Source: Parietaria judaica
Lineage: Eukaryota > Streptophyta > Magnoliopsida > Rosales > Urticaceae
Reading direction: 5' to 3'
Assembly: GCA_954871525.1 (NCBI GenBank)
Contig: OX940870.1
Coordinates: 13,857,501 to 13,921,500, forward strand
DNA: 64,000 nucleotides
The notes under the pieces: generated by a model
Told to the model about the DNA's origin: nothing
Databases searched by the model: none
The model's input: the letters and a program-made list of their open reading frames with translations, nothing else
Program-made: the position numbers and the translations under genes
Part shown: in pieces, positions 25,649-36,845 of the stretch
Position numbering within the stretch: position 1 is the stretch's first letter
How the letters are laid out: every line of letters begins with the position of its first letter

Positions 25649-27050
25649 TTGAGTGATTGTCACTTGATGAACTATTGTGTCGTTCGATGGGGGCCTTTCA
25701 TGCTTTCACGTAAATTTTATTCTCCCCGAATTCCCTCGGAATTATTTTTCGAAAATAATTAGAAGGTGAGGAAATATATTCAGCGGGAGTTTTAAATTTT
25801 CGTAGGCTGAAGAAATCTTTTGGTTTTGAATCGTAACTGATTCAGTTTGGGGCAAGATTCTTTCTCATGCATGGCGTGGACAGGTGGCATGATGTCATTG
25901 GGCTTGCGTGTGGACTTCGGTCTTCGATCACTCGTTGAGAGCACAGGTCCAATCGCGAGGCTGATTTGACAACGGTCAAAAGTGGTTCTTCGGCTTCAGC
26001 TGACACGCCAATTTCGGACGTGATGGGGTTATTAAAACCCATTAACTCGCCGGTTATTTTCATCATCATTTGGTTTGGGAGAACGTGCGCTCGAGGAGAG
26101 GGAGATCGTGGTTAACAGGTGAGGGTTTTATAAACCCATTTTGCCCTTCATTTCCCTTCGTCTTTATCTTTCGCCCTCTCTTTTTCAAGAAACCAAAAGA
26201 AAGTATGTCTGGTTCGAGCTCGAGGAACGATTCAGTCGTTGGAGACGATGCTCTCTCTGCGATTACTCTGGCGTTCCTTCGGGAGCTCCGAGCGATGTAT
26301 AACGTTCCCGATTTCATCGAGACGGAGGCTCCGGGGCCAACGGATCGCATTTTTGAGGAGAAGCCCAGGTGGTCTGGCTTCTACGAAGCCTCTTTTGAGG
26401 CCGGGATCGAGCTCCCGCTCCCCGAGGTGGTTGTCGAGTTCCTCCTGCGCCTAGATCTGGCTCCAGGGCAGCTAGTTCCCAACGCCTACCGGAACCTCGT
26501 CGCATTGGGGGTTATGGCTCGAGAAAACAGGGTTGTCCTCACTGCAGATGACCTTGTTCGCCTCTATTTTCCCAAGGGGGCCGGGAAGTCCACGGGGAGG
26601 TTTTTTCTGAACGGGAGGTCCGGGAAGATCCTTAGCGGAACCCCCGACGTGCGCGGAAGTTGGACTGAGCGCTTTTTCTTTTTTCGTGATAATCGTAGCG
26701 ACGCGGTGGCCCCTCCGAGATGGAGCTCTGGCTCGGGTTGGCATTGAGGAATTATTTTTATATTTCCCCGTGCTTTTTGTTTTCTGTTCTCTTGGCCTCA
26801 CTTGGAAATTTTTCTTGCTTTTCAGCGGCTAGGATTTCTATCCCGGAGGCCGATTCAAGATTCCGAGGCCTCAAGAAGGTGTTGTTTCCGAAGGGTGGCG
26901 TGAGTTGGAGTGAGTTCCCAACCAGTCGGATCCGAAGCTCCGGCTACTGGAGGCATCGGAACGACGTATGCCGAGTGATTTCAGCCCCTCCTCTGTCCGC
27001 CGTTGGTGAGTTTTTTCTTTGCTTCGCGAGTGTTTATCATTTGGAGCAGT

Positions 27051-27072
27051 CGAGGTGTTTTATCTCACCTCG
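27051..27072. repeat. CGAGGTG hairpin 1
   Basis: CGAGGTG-TTTTATCT-CACCTCG, a 7-bp stem in an intron of the antisense gene. One of five similar hairpins in the Gypsy element. Confidence 0.7.
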
Positions 27073-27769
27073 TTCTTATGTCGCAGCGCCCGAAGAGTCC
27101 ATGAAATCTTTGAGCAGTCAGCCCTCATTGCCGGACCGTCGCAAGGACCCTCCTCTCCTCGTCCATCACGTCTCGTCTGGGACTGATGGACCCCCGAGGA
27201 CGCTCCGTTGGAATCTTTGGTTGCGAAGGCGCAGGAGGCCTAATCGTCTCGGCGGGTTAAAATGGAGGGCGAGGTGGCGCCTAATGCCGAGGCGCGCTCT
27301 GGAGCGGGCGTTGAGGGCGAGGCTGTCGTCGCGAAACCTTCGGAGGGTGTTGCGGCCCGCCATGAGAAGCGTGACCGCTCCCCTGAGCGCATCGAGGTGA
27401 ACGTCGCCCCCCCTAAGAGAGGCATGGTCGCTTTGGAGCGTCAAGCTCCCCGTACGAGGTCGAACCCTCAGGGGTATGTTGCGCCTCCTCGTCAGAAGGA
27501 AGACAAGCAGAAGGCCCCGGTGGCTCGCGAGGGGAGCAGCAGTCGCTCTGGTTCGGGGGAGCGTGCAGGCGTCCAAACCATCTCTATTGACTTCGCGAGT
27601 GCTCACTCCTTCGTCGATTCACCTCGGGCGTCCTCTCGCTTTGTGGCCAGTTCCGCCCGGCGGGGACATCCTCTTGACGTGCTCTCCTTGTCGCACGGGA
27701 GGGAGTACGAGAAGGCGGCGCATAACGGGGTGAAGGTAATTTCCGCGTTTTAACGGGATATTATTTTGT

Positions 27770-27788
27770 CGAGGTATTTCTCACCTCG
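27770..27788. repeat. CGAGGT hairpin 2
   Basis: CGAGGT-ATTTCTC-ACCTCG, in the next intron of the antisense gene. It has the same orientation as hairpin 1. Confidence 0.65.
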
Positions 27789-29397
27789 TGTTTTATTATT
27801 CGCAGTTCTTGACCGCGATGAACGAGATGGTTCTCGCCTATGAGAAGGGGATAGCGGCTGCGAAGCTTGAGCTTAAAGAGGCTGGACCTAGCGGTCGCCT
27901 GAAAAAGGCCGAGATTCAGCTCGTAGCGCGGGAGAAAGAGGTTCGAGACGTCCAGGGGAAGCTTCGCAAGGCCGAGGACTGTTTGTACTCGTCGAGGTTA
28001 GACGCCGACTTCCAGAAGGAGACGGCCGAGAAGTTGCAGGTTCAGGTCTCGGTGGAGCGCAATAAGTGCCGTGCCTTGAAGGACGAGGTGTCGTCGCTCC
28101 AGGCCGATGTCGCCAGGGTCGGGGCTCTAGAGCGAAGTCTGAAAGTGGCTCGGGACGGTTTGCTGAAAGCGACCGAGGAGCTCCAGGAGGCTAGGAGCGA
28201 AGCGGTTTCGGCGACTCGTTCCGCCGTGCAGAAGGTCTCCTAGAAGCTCAACAAAAAGATAGAGCGTCGTAATGACACCATTGCCAAGCTAGGACTGCAG
28301 CTCGCGAAGTTCACCTCTTCCGAGGGGATTCAAGGTTAATGCCCGAATTTCCTCCGTGGTGTTTTCAGATTCGCCGCTTGTGTCGGGGTCTTTGCTGGCG
28401 TGATAGTGATGGGTTTCATTTCCCAGGTGGTCCTCCGTCTCGTGCCATCGGCTCTGGACCCTCTCCAGCATCGAGCCCCACTTCGTCTCGCCCTCCCGGT
28501 GCCTCAGACGCACAGCGCGATCCTGCTTTTCCCGCCGAAGGGAACCAAGAGGAGGCCCCTGACGTTGCCGTTGATGCGGAGGAGATCCTAGGCGCTAGTA
28601 TCGGCAAGGACGAGGTGACGGGGGTTGATCCGGGGAAGGAGGCCATCCTGGACCGCAACGACGAAGTCGACGAGGAGGTTTGAATCATCATGAAGATTTC
28701 AGTTTTGTTTTCTTTTTGCTTCCAATTCCACCATATTCGAGACAATATGCGCCTGTTTGGGTTGGGAGTCCAACCCGGGTGCTTCTATGTTATCACTTTG
28801 AATAGTTGCACCTTTTTTGGTCGGGAGTCCGACCTGGGTGTTGTCACTTCGTTTCGACGAGGTGACTTTTTGTTTTCCAGACTTGTTTTCCTTCAATAAA
28901 TTTCGGTTTTGTTGTCCTGCTATTTCTTCCTTGTTATTGATTCGTGTATCCCGGTATTTGATTTGCGTATATTCTCGTGCGACCCGATTAACCAATCCCG
29001 TGGACGTTTTCTTTTCGGGTTTCTTCACGTCGGGGTGTGAAAGTGATCCTTACTTTGAAATCGAATCCGAGGAGATTTTTGGGTGTTTGTGCGGCCGAGA
29101 TACATATGCTTAGAAGAGGTGTTTTCTCGATGCGTTTCTACGACTCGAGGTGCTTTAATATGTTTGTAAGCACTTTTCCTCATCTTTTTGAGCTTCGATG
29201 TTGCTCTCGAGTGGCGGGAGTTGGGTCGTTCCCATGCTCCCACCCCGGGGGAATTTTTTTGGCAAGGAAGAATATGATTCGACCGAAATTATTTATTGGG
29301 ATTAGGGAGGATTTGGGCTGTGCCTGCTGGAGGCTGCCTACGTACCCGAGTTTGCCGGGATCAAGCCGTTACGTAGTTCGAAGTGATATTTGTTCTT

Positions 29398-31231
29398 TTA
29401 AGAATAATATCTTTTTAGGTGTTGGGTGTTCCAACTTTGGAGGACTTTTAGTCCTTCCGAATTGATCAGTCTGTAAACACCGGGTTTCACTATTTCGGAC
29501 ACGATGTATGGTCCTTCCCAGTTTATCCCCAGTTTTCCGGCGTTTAATTCCGAGGTGTTTTGGAACACCTTGCGGAGCACCAAGTCTCCTACTTTGAACG
29601 AACGAGGTCGAACTTTTGAGTTGTAGTATCTTTCTATTACCCTTTGGTAATTTATGATCCTGCTTAAAGCCATTTCTCTTCGTTCTTCGATGTAGTCGAG
29701 TTGATCTTTTAGCATCTCCCAGTTCTCGTCCGGTTTGTCCGGGCAAAATTCTCGTCTTAGACTTAGAGATTCTGCCTCGGCTGGTACCATCGCTTCGGAT
29801 CCGTATACCAGCGCGAAGGGCGTTTCTCCGGTGGCCCGGCGAGGTGTGGTTCGGTATGCCCAGAGCACTCCGTTTAGTTCCTCGGGCCATCTTCCTTTCT
29901 TACTATCTAACCTCTTTTTGATCTCGTCGATTATTGTCCGGTTCGCCACTTCGGAGTGTCCGTTCCCTTGTGGGTATCTTGGGATCGAGGTGTTAAGAGA
30001 TATTCCTTGTGTGGCGCAGAAATTTTTGAATCTGCTTGAGATGAACTGCGGTCCGTTGTCCGCGATGATCTCCTTCGGGAGGCCATATCTGTAGATTATA
30101 TTCTTCCATACGAAATTTTTGGTGTCTACGTCCTTTATGTGTGCGTATGCTTTGGCTTCTACCCACTTCGTAAAGTAGTCGGTTTCTATCAGTAGGAACC
30201 TTGTTAGTCCTTTGTGCCGGCATTGGTCCGACGATGTCCATTGACCATTTTATGAATGGGTATGGTACCGTGACTGAAGACAACTTTAGTGCGGGTTGTT
30301 TGATGGTAGGCGCGTGCTTTTGGCATGCATCGCATTTTCGGACATGCAGTTCGCTGTCTTTTAGCATGGTGGGCCAGAAGAATCCTTGCCTTTTGATTTT
30401 GTTAGCCAAGGATCTCCCTCCGGAGTGGTTTTCGCAGCTACCCTCGTGCACCTCGTAGGTGACGTTTTTCGCTCCGTCCTCCCCTAGGCACTTGAGGTAT
30501 GGCCCGCTGAAGCTTCGTTTGTAGAGCGCGTCGTTAATTAGGCAAAACCTCGAGCTTTTGGCCCTCAGTTTTCTGGCCTCTTGTCGATCCCGAGGTGTTT
30601 CATCACCTCGTAAGAATTTGATTACTGGGGTTCTCCAGTCTTCCGGGCCGAGTTCGATGTTATGCACCGTCAAGTCGATGCTTGGTGTGTCTATTGTCTC
30701 TACCGGGATAATGCGTTTTACTTCGGGGTCCGAGGTAGAGGCCAGTCCAGCTAGTGCGTCGGCTTGTGCGTTCTCGCTTCTCGGGATCTGGTCTATCTCG
30801 ACTTTCTCGAATGTTTTGATCATTTGGTTCACCACAGTTAGGTAGGCGTTCATCCTTTGATCTTTTGCTTCGTATTCTCCGGCTATCTGGCTCGTTACCA
30901 ACTTCGAGTCGGAATAAGCTTTGACATTCCGTGCCCCCACTGCTCGTGCAAGCTTGAGGCCGGTAATCAGGGCTTCGTATTCGGCTTCATTATTTGAGGC
31001 CTTGAACTTGAGGCGGAATGATTGCTCGATCACCTCGCCGCTTGGAGTGACGAGGTGAATTCCTACTCCTGACCCGTTCTGGTTGGAGGAACCATCCATT
31101 TTTAGTGTCCGTGTTTCGTCTCCGGACTCGTCTTCCGGTCTTCCGGTGTTTAGTTCTACAACGAAATCGGCTAGGACTTGCGATTTAGCGCATGTCCTTA
31201 TTTTGTATATTCGCTGAGTTCCACTGCCCAC
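29398..31231 (-). pseudogene. Gypsy RNase H (second type) and integrase
   Basis: From 31231 a ribonuclease H reads KMDGSSNQNGSGVGI, then SNNEAEYEALITGL and YSDSKLV, the archaeal-type RNase H seen in Tat elements. It is followed by the integrase: a HHCC zinc finger (HEGSCENH ... CDACQKH, about 30445-30310), the core with KWSMDIVGPMP near 30240, and DNGPQF and HSEVANRT near 30050 and 29950 as the catalytic D, D, E. A one-base frameshift near 30215 separates core and zinc finger. The C-terminal part runs to 29398 (GPYIVSEIVKPGVYRL). The link to the upstream RT frame is also shifted, near 31205. Inactive as it stands. Confidence 0.88.
30591..30610. repeat. CGAGGTG hairpin 3
   Basis: CGAGGTG-TTTCAT-CACCTCG, in the coding region between RNase H and integrase, where it encodes RGDETPR on the minus strand. 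Confidence 0.65.
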
Positions 31232-32592
31232 TTTGTTAGTCTTCCGGACTGGTTTGGGCTGTGTAGCACCAATCGTAGTGGCTGTAGCGTCATCACCATG
31301 ATGGTGTGTGCCTGGAAATAAGGCCTTAGTTTCCTTGCCGCGGTGACGACGGCGAATGCTACTTTTTCCATGGCGGGATATCTAGTTTCTGCGTCTTCTA
31401 GTGACTTGCTGGTGTAGAAGATGGGCTTCTGATCACCTCGGTCTTCCTTGACGAGAACGCTACTTACAGCGTGGGTTGTTACTGCGAGGTAGATTAGGAG
31501 TGGTTCGCCGGTGATCGGGCTGACCAGTATTGGCGGGGTGGATAAATACTTCTTTAGCTCCTGGAAAGCTTGTTCGCATTCGTCCGTCCATTCGAATTTC
31601 TTGTTTCCTTTCAGCATTTTGTAGAAAGGAAGGCATTTGTCGGTTGATCTCGATATGAATCGGTTTAATGCCGCGATCCGCCCTGTGAGCCGCTGAACCT
31701 CTTTCACGCTTCGTGGTGAGGGCATTTTTAACAGGGCGTTTATCTGGTCTGGGTTTGCCTCGATGCCACGCTGTGTGACGAGGTACCCGAGGAACTTTCC
31801 CGACGACACCCCGAATGAACATTTTGAGGGGTTCAGCTTCATTTGGTACCTTTTCAGCATCTCGAAGCATTGTTCGAGGTGTGCGATGTGATCCTCCGAG
31901 TGCTTGGACTTGACCAACATGTCGTCTATATAGACTTCCATGGTCTTTCCGAGATATTCCGAGAACATTTTGTTCACGAGCCGTTGGTAGGTTACCCCTG
32001 CGTTCTTTAGTCCGAAGGGCATTACCTTGTAGCAGTAGATACCTCATTTAGTTATAAACGAGGTATTTTCTTGGTCGTCAGGATGCATCAAATTTTGATT
32101 ATAACCGGAAAAGGCGTCCATAAATGAAAGCAGCTCGTGCCCGCACGTCGCTTCGACAAGTCTGTCGATGTGTGGGAGCGGGAAACTATCTTTAGGACAT
32201 GCCTTGTTTCTGTCGGTGAAATCGATGCATACCCTCCATTTTCCGCTCTTCTTTTTGACCACCACTGTGTTGGCCAGCCATTCAGGGTATTTTACTTCGC
32301 GGATCGACCCCGTCTTGAGGAGCTTTTCGACCTCCTCGTTCACTGCTTTGGAACGATCTGGGGCCAACTTTTGTCTTTTCTGTTTAACCAGTCGGAAGCT
32401 TGGATCCACGTTTAGCTGATGTGAGATGATTTCCAGGCTGATTCCTGGCATATCCTCGTGGGACCAGGCGAAGCATTCTTTGTTCTTTTTTAAGAATTTG
32501 ATGAGCCTCTTGAGGAGTTCGCCTTTTAGCTCGCTTCCGATCCCGACGGTGTTTTCGGGATTGTTGTCGTCGATTAGGACTTGTCGTACCAT
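31198..32592 (-). pseudogene. Gypsy reverse transcriptase and RNase H
   Basis: Reverse transcriptase from MVRQVLIDD at 32592. Visible motifs are RVCIDFTDRNKACPKD, the catalytic-site region LSFMDAFSGYNQ, MPFGLKNAGVTYQRLVN and the YIDDMLVK active site, followed by the tether and first RNase H (FYTSKSLEDAETRYPAMEK). A TGA (about 32045) after SFITK interrupts the RT just before GIYCYKVMPFG. The frame is lost again after VELSEY near 31205. The frame also shifts between protease and RT, close to a hairpin at 32623-32642. Confidence 0.9.
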
Positions 32593-32622
32593 CTCGATTG
32601 CCGGAGACTCGTTGTCTTCCTC

Positions 32623-32642
32623 CGAGGTGTTTTTTCACCTCG
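32623..32642. repeat. CGAGGTG hairpin 4
   Basis: CGAGGTG-TTTTTT-CACCTCG, located where the protease and RT reading frames change. Confidence 0.65.
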
Positions 32643-32665
32643 TTTATTTGTGGGTGCTGTAATTT

Positions 32666-33088
32666 CTATGCTTGATTTATCGTGCTCTGCTTGGCGAGCA
32701 GGAAGCTGTTCATGTAGCATCTTCGCGCCATGGCCTGGTCGCCTCGGATTTCCTTGATCCCCTCGTCGCTCGGGAATTGCAAGCTTTGGTGGTACGTTGA
32801 GGGTACCGCCCTCATGGCGTGCAGCCATGGTCTTCCCAGGATTGCGTTGTAGGGTGATGGGCAGTCGATGATTAGGAATTTAGTCGTCGTGTTGACACCT
32901 CCCGCCATAACGGGGAGTTTAATATCTCCGATGGTGTTTACGGAGTGGCCGCTAAAGCCGGTTAGGGGAACTGTTTCCCTATTGATGTCCTCTGGCTTTA
33001 TTTTCATTTGGCTTAGAGTTGACAGGAAAATCACGTCCGCGGAGCTTCCGTTATCAATGAGGATCCTTTTGGTCTCCCAAATTTGCAA
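32666..33088 (-). pseudogene. Gypsy aspartic protease
   Basis: Contains [13 protein letters not shown], the retropepsin active site in its plant Gypsy form (Asp with N-G-S in place of T/S-G), then PLTGFSGHSV and the second-strand motif YNAILGRPWLHAMRAVPS. The active-site Asp is present. The frame runs about 140 residues. It is separated from gag (ending near 33177) and from RT by frame changes. In the live element it would process the Gag-Pol polyprotein. Confidence 0.88.
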
Positions 33089-33176
33089 CGTTGAGAGTTA
33101 TTACTAAGGCGTCGTCATGCGGCCCCGCGAGCCCTCTAGCCTCACTTTCTTTAAAGGTGATTAGGGCTTCGGGCTC

Positions 33177-35158
33177 TTACGAAGTATGGCAAAGTGCGTC
33201 CGATTGCAGTTTTCTCTGGTGCGCCTTAATCGAGTTGATTGTTGGCTTACAGTATTGAGATCCCCCCATTATCACGTTGATGACCTGGGGTTTTTTCTCC
33301 TGGCTAGTGTCTTCGACGTCATTGACCTGTTTTCCCCTTTTTTCGAAGGGGGTGTCAGGGGCTTCCCCTGGCGGGGGAGCTCGGTTTTTCTTGTGCTTCC
33401 TCTTTTTCGAGGTTGTCGGGTCTTCCTCCGGGCTTATGTTTCCTTGTAACCTTGGGTTTAAGGATTCGATGTCTAGGTCGCTCATCTCGCCTCGTTCCAA
33501 TTTCTCCGCCAAGGCCATTTGTAGCTTGCGGCATTGGGCCGTAGCGTGTCCGAACACCTTGTGGAATTTGCAGTAGGCCTTCGGGTCCTTTGGCCACGAA
33601 GCTGCTTGTGCCATTGCGTTGCCGCCCTGGGTCGCGTTGACTTCGTCTTTCTCCGAACTCATGACGTAACCTGGGGGCAGGTTGCTTCGTTTGGGCTGAG
33701 GCGCACCACCTCGGTGGGGTCCGGCCGCTTTGTTGTGGCCGGCATCCCGCGGCGGCCTTGGAATGTTATTGAACTTGGGCGCCGCCGGGGTTGGATCGAA
33801 TTTTTTGGCGAGGGTTGCTCGCTCTTCCTCTACTCGGATCCAATTGCCCCCGCGATGCATTACGTCCTCGATCGAGGTATATCGATTCACGCAGATATCC
33901 TGCCTGAATTTTGATTTGTACCACAGTTCCGCGGTTAGGGCCGCGATGGCTGTCTCGTCGCTAACTTCGCTAAGACGTGATAGCACGCCTTTGAATCTGG
34001 CTATAAAGTTTCGCAACGGCTCGTCTTTCGTCTGTTGTAGTGCGTAAAGTTGTGCCACCGTGGTCTTCGTTTCAATGAACATAGAGAAATGCTTTAGAAA
34101 GAGTGTCGTCAGCTGTTCGAACGAGCTGATTGTGGCCGGCGGCAGTCTCGAGAACCAGTCGAGGGCGTTTTTTACGAGGTGCTCGGCGAATATTTGGCAG
34201 TATACCGCATCTCGCTGGGAGGGTTGGAGGTCAGCTCTCCCCATTGCGATGAAGAATTCCCGGAGGTAAGCCTTCGGGTCGGTTTTTCCGTCGTAATGGG
34301 GGATGTTGACCCTTCCAATGTCCCTGATCCTCTCGTTGGTGACTAACGAGGTAAACGGCGTGCTCGTGGATTCTCGAACCAGACAATCTATTTCGGGTGC
34401 CGCCGAGGTGGCGTGATGAACCCTTGAGTTCACCGCCTTTACCTCGGACTGAACCTTTTCAACCGTGGACTCGAGCCCTTTGAGCCATGCCGGAAATACA
34501 TGTTGGCATTGTAAGTGAAAGGATTGTCTCTATCGCTGTTGGTGACACCCTATCGGGTTACGGTGGGTGTCTCCTCTCGGATGCGAATGGGATTGTTCAT
34601 CTCGTTCCCAATCCGCATTGGGCCCGGGCGTATTGGCGCCTGAGGGGCCTGAATGTCGGTGTTCCGGATCGTCCTTGGCGGGGTCCGGAACCCGGGGTCG
34701 TCTGGTTGACCGGGCGCACCGTAGTTGGATTGGATTGCCCCCAATCCGGTACCGGGGTGCTCATCTGAGGTGTGGTCTGCCTTTGCCCTGGGATCTGCTG
34801 GCCTTATTGGGCCCGTGGTAGGGTTTTGCCCCTCCAATGTGCCCGAGGTGTTTCCCACCTCGGTTGGTCCGGGAGTGACCTGGACTCCGGAAAAATCTAG
34901 GGTCCTTCCTTGTCCGAAGTCCCTCCGCGATGCTGATGAAGACTAGGCCTTAATCGAGCTAACCGCCTCGGTAAATGTTCCCTCGATCTGGGACTGTTTC
35001 TGGGTGAGGTTTTTCAGTTCAGTCTGAAAATCCTTTCTCGACTGAGCGCCTTCTTCGAGTTGCTGGAGGATAGTCTCCAACATGGCTTTTACGGCGTAAT
35101 CCGCTGCGGTCCCCGAGGGGTTGCTCGTGAAGTTCTCGCTGGATGCTTCGCTTGCCAT
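33177..35158 (-). pseudogene. Gypsy gag, broken
   Basis: Starts MASEASSENFTSN at 35158 with a Gln/Glu-rich, coiled-coil-like N-terminus. An in-frame TAG at about 34945 and a frameshift before 34433 interrupt it. The conserved retrotransposon gag core (IPHYDGKTDPKAYLREF, ALDWFSRLPPATISSFEQL, PLRNFIARF) lies at about 34310-34000. A single CKFH...CR zinc-binding-like stretch follows near 33580, then a basic tail. It normally forms the capsid. This copy could make only fragments. Confidence 0.88.
34844..34862. repeat. CGAGGTG hairpin 5
   Basis: CGAGGTG-TTTCC-CACCTCG, in the Pro/Gly-rich linker of gag. Confidence 0.65.
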
Positions 35159-35207
35159 TCGTGCGTTTGCTTGCTGGGAACTTGGTTGGGTAGGAATCTA
35201 TAAAGAT

Positions 35208-35225
35208 TTCCCACAGACGGCGCCA
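35208..35225 (-). other. Primer binding site of the Gypsy element
   Basis: On the minus strand, TGGCGCCGTCTGTGGGAA follows the 5' LTR after three bases. It begins with the TGG expected from a tRNA CCA end. I did not determine the tRNA. Confidence 0.75.
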
Positions 35226-35228
35226 AAC

Positions 35229-35938
35229 TGTTGATGTGAATAATCACGACCAACTGTCACAAAGTGATAGCACTCTGTTTATGGTGAATATGACGGTAGA
35301 TCTTGACTTTACGAGATAAAATCCACTTCGATGAATAAAGTCACGAGATGAAGAAATTGTATAGAATTGAGCGATAATAGAGAACGGATACGTTTGATTG
35401 ATGGCAAAGTGAATACAAAGTAAAATAGCTAGTGCAAAGTATAGAACGAATCGTCTGTGTATTTGATTATCTCGTAGGCCTTTATATAACCTACATTACA
35501 ACGTATACTTTCCTATATATTAGCAATGGCTAATAGACTGGGCGAATATCTCCTTGTATTTCCTTATGACCACCACGTGTAAAGTTTGGACGACGTGGTC
35601 TTCAATGCTTTTCCACGTGGGGGAATCCGGATTGGTCAATGGATGGATAATGCGCCTGGTCTTCGGGGCTGCTAGGTCTTCGGGAAGGCTTGTTTAGTCC
35701 TCCGTGGGCTTAGTCTTCGTGGGCCTGGTCTCGATGATGACTTGGCCTTGTTTGACTGAGCTTCGGAGTGGCTTCTTGATGGGCCCATGACGCTGGGCTG
35801 TTTCTACGAGCTCCCAGAATTGTTGTAAGGCCCAATCCTCTTTGGAATTTTGGTACGAGCATGTCGTTTTCAAAGATATGTGTAGTTCAATGAATTACGT
35901 TGTCGTTTTCGGGTGTGGGATGAAATCCAGCATCATCA
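35229..35938 (-). repeat. Right LTR (5' LTR of the Gypsy element)
   Basis: 710 bp, the same termini as the left LTR, with about nine substitutions, mostly transitions. It holds the promoter for the minus-strand transcript. Confidence 0.92.
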
Positions 35939-36838
35939 AATATGAGTGTGCCGAATTTGACGGTGGAATACCAAAATAGTGAGCGAAGTGACAAAAACCG
36001 AATCCGACAAACCAAAATCCCTGTTTTTTAAAAACCAAATCATCAACAAAATAATCAAAACAATTGTGTAGTTACGTATATTGATTCTGAAGCATATAAA
36101 AATTGTTTGAAGGTGATTCTTGTTTTATATGAATCACTTTAAATAATCAAAACAACTCTAGTTGCTCCAAAAAGCATAGAACTGAAGCATAAAAAAAAAT
36201 TACATAATCGATAAATAGGATATTAACAAAGCTTAAAAAAAGATTTATAAAAAAGTGATGCACAATAAAGTGAGAAAAAAAAAAAAAAAATCAAGAAGAA
36301 GAGCAGTAAAGCTAAATCGATAACATAGAACTATAGAAGTATTTACCTGTAAATATTGGCGTTAGTTCAATGTTTGCTGATCGAGTCACGACGCAAATAG
36401 ATTTCTGGCGCAAAGCGAATCAGGGCGCGAATTAGAGGATCTTCGGCGTCGACGATGATCGAAGCGCGAGTCGCAGCGCGAACCAGAGAGCGAATGTGAT
36501 AACTTCCATCGAATTAGATGATTTCCGGGGTGAATCAGAGTGCAAATAGAGCATCAATCAGAGGATTCGCCGGTGAGTGACAATGACGAAGAAGGAGGAT
36601 TTCCGTCGGAGAGAAAACGAGAGGAGGAATTTGTATTTGTGGAATCAAAGCCATAAACTGAATCAGCGAAGAATAGGGAGATCGTGCGTGCTTGAGGACT
36701 GGGTCTGAAGGTTGGGGGTGACAAAGCTTAATAAAAGTCTTAATTTTTTTATTTTTGATTAAATTATTAATAGTAAAAAAAATTCCCTAAAAATATGGGG
36801 GTGACATCAGCCACCCCCACTTGAACGTAAGTCCGTCC
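35939..36838 (-). other. Right arm of the hAT transposon (promoter side)
   Basis: Non-coding sequence between the Gypsy element and the right terminal inverted repeat. It would have supplied the transposase promoter and 5' leader. GC-richer short repeats (GCGAATCAGGGCGCGAAT and similar) occur at about 36410-36560. No coding domain was seen. Confidence 0.75.
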
Positions 36839-36845
36839 CCGTGAT

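Larger units (their letters stand above)
26204..28683 (+). pseudogene. Antisense multi-exon gene inside the Gypsy element (PF04195-like)
   Basis: Reads opposite to gag-pol, between the 3' LTR and integrase. Exon 1 starts at 26204 (MSGSSSRNDSV) and contains a stretch (RWSGFYEASFEAGIELPLP, then LAPGQLVPNAYRNLV) resembling the plant 'putative gypsy type transposon' domain PF04195. Later exons fit GT..AG borders: 26826-27005, 27087-27735, 27806-28334 and 28427-28683. Exon 4 is a heptad-rich coiled coil (KKAEIQLVAREKEVRDVQGK and on). Lesions are an unclear exon 1 border, a frame change near 27100-27240, and a TAG at 28241-28243. Such antisense genes are known in Tat elements such as Grande. Their role is not established. 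Confidence 0.75.
24922..35938 (-). mobile_element. Ty3/Gypsy retrotransposon (Tat-like), 11.0 kb
   Basis: Bounded by two 710-bp LTRs that differ at about nine positions by eye. Gag, protease, RT, RNase H and integrase read on the minus strand. The flanks AGTAT (24917-24921) and AATAT (35939-35943) match at 4/5 bases and suit a 5-bp target-site duplication. Two features suggest the Tat lineage: an RNase H of the extra, archaeal-like type, and a long region between pol and the 3' LTR that carries a gene in antisense. All main frames are broken although the LTRs are young, so this copy was probably moved by proteins from a relative. Confidence 0.92.
22265..36838 (-). mobile_element. hAT transposon inserted in Copia pol
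   Basis: The left end is CAGGGGCGGACCCAGG (22265 on) and the right end is GTAAGTCCGTCCCC (to about 36840), an imperfect inverted pair typical of plant hAT elements. The flanks are GCCGTGAT (22257-22264) and CCGTGAT (36839-36845), matching an 8-bp target-site duplication. Joining the flanks restores the conserved Copia SRDVTF box, direct proof that this is an insertion. The element carries a transposase pseudogene on the minus strand and is itself split by the Gypsy element at 24922-35938. Without that it is about 3.6 kb. Confidence 0.9.

Noticed and set aside
27166..27606. 146-residue frame on the minus strand
   Set aside because: Shadow of the GC-rich antisense-gene exon on the other strand; no domain.
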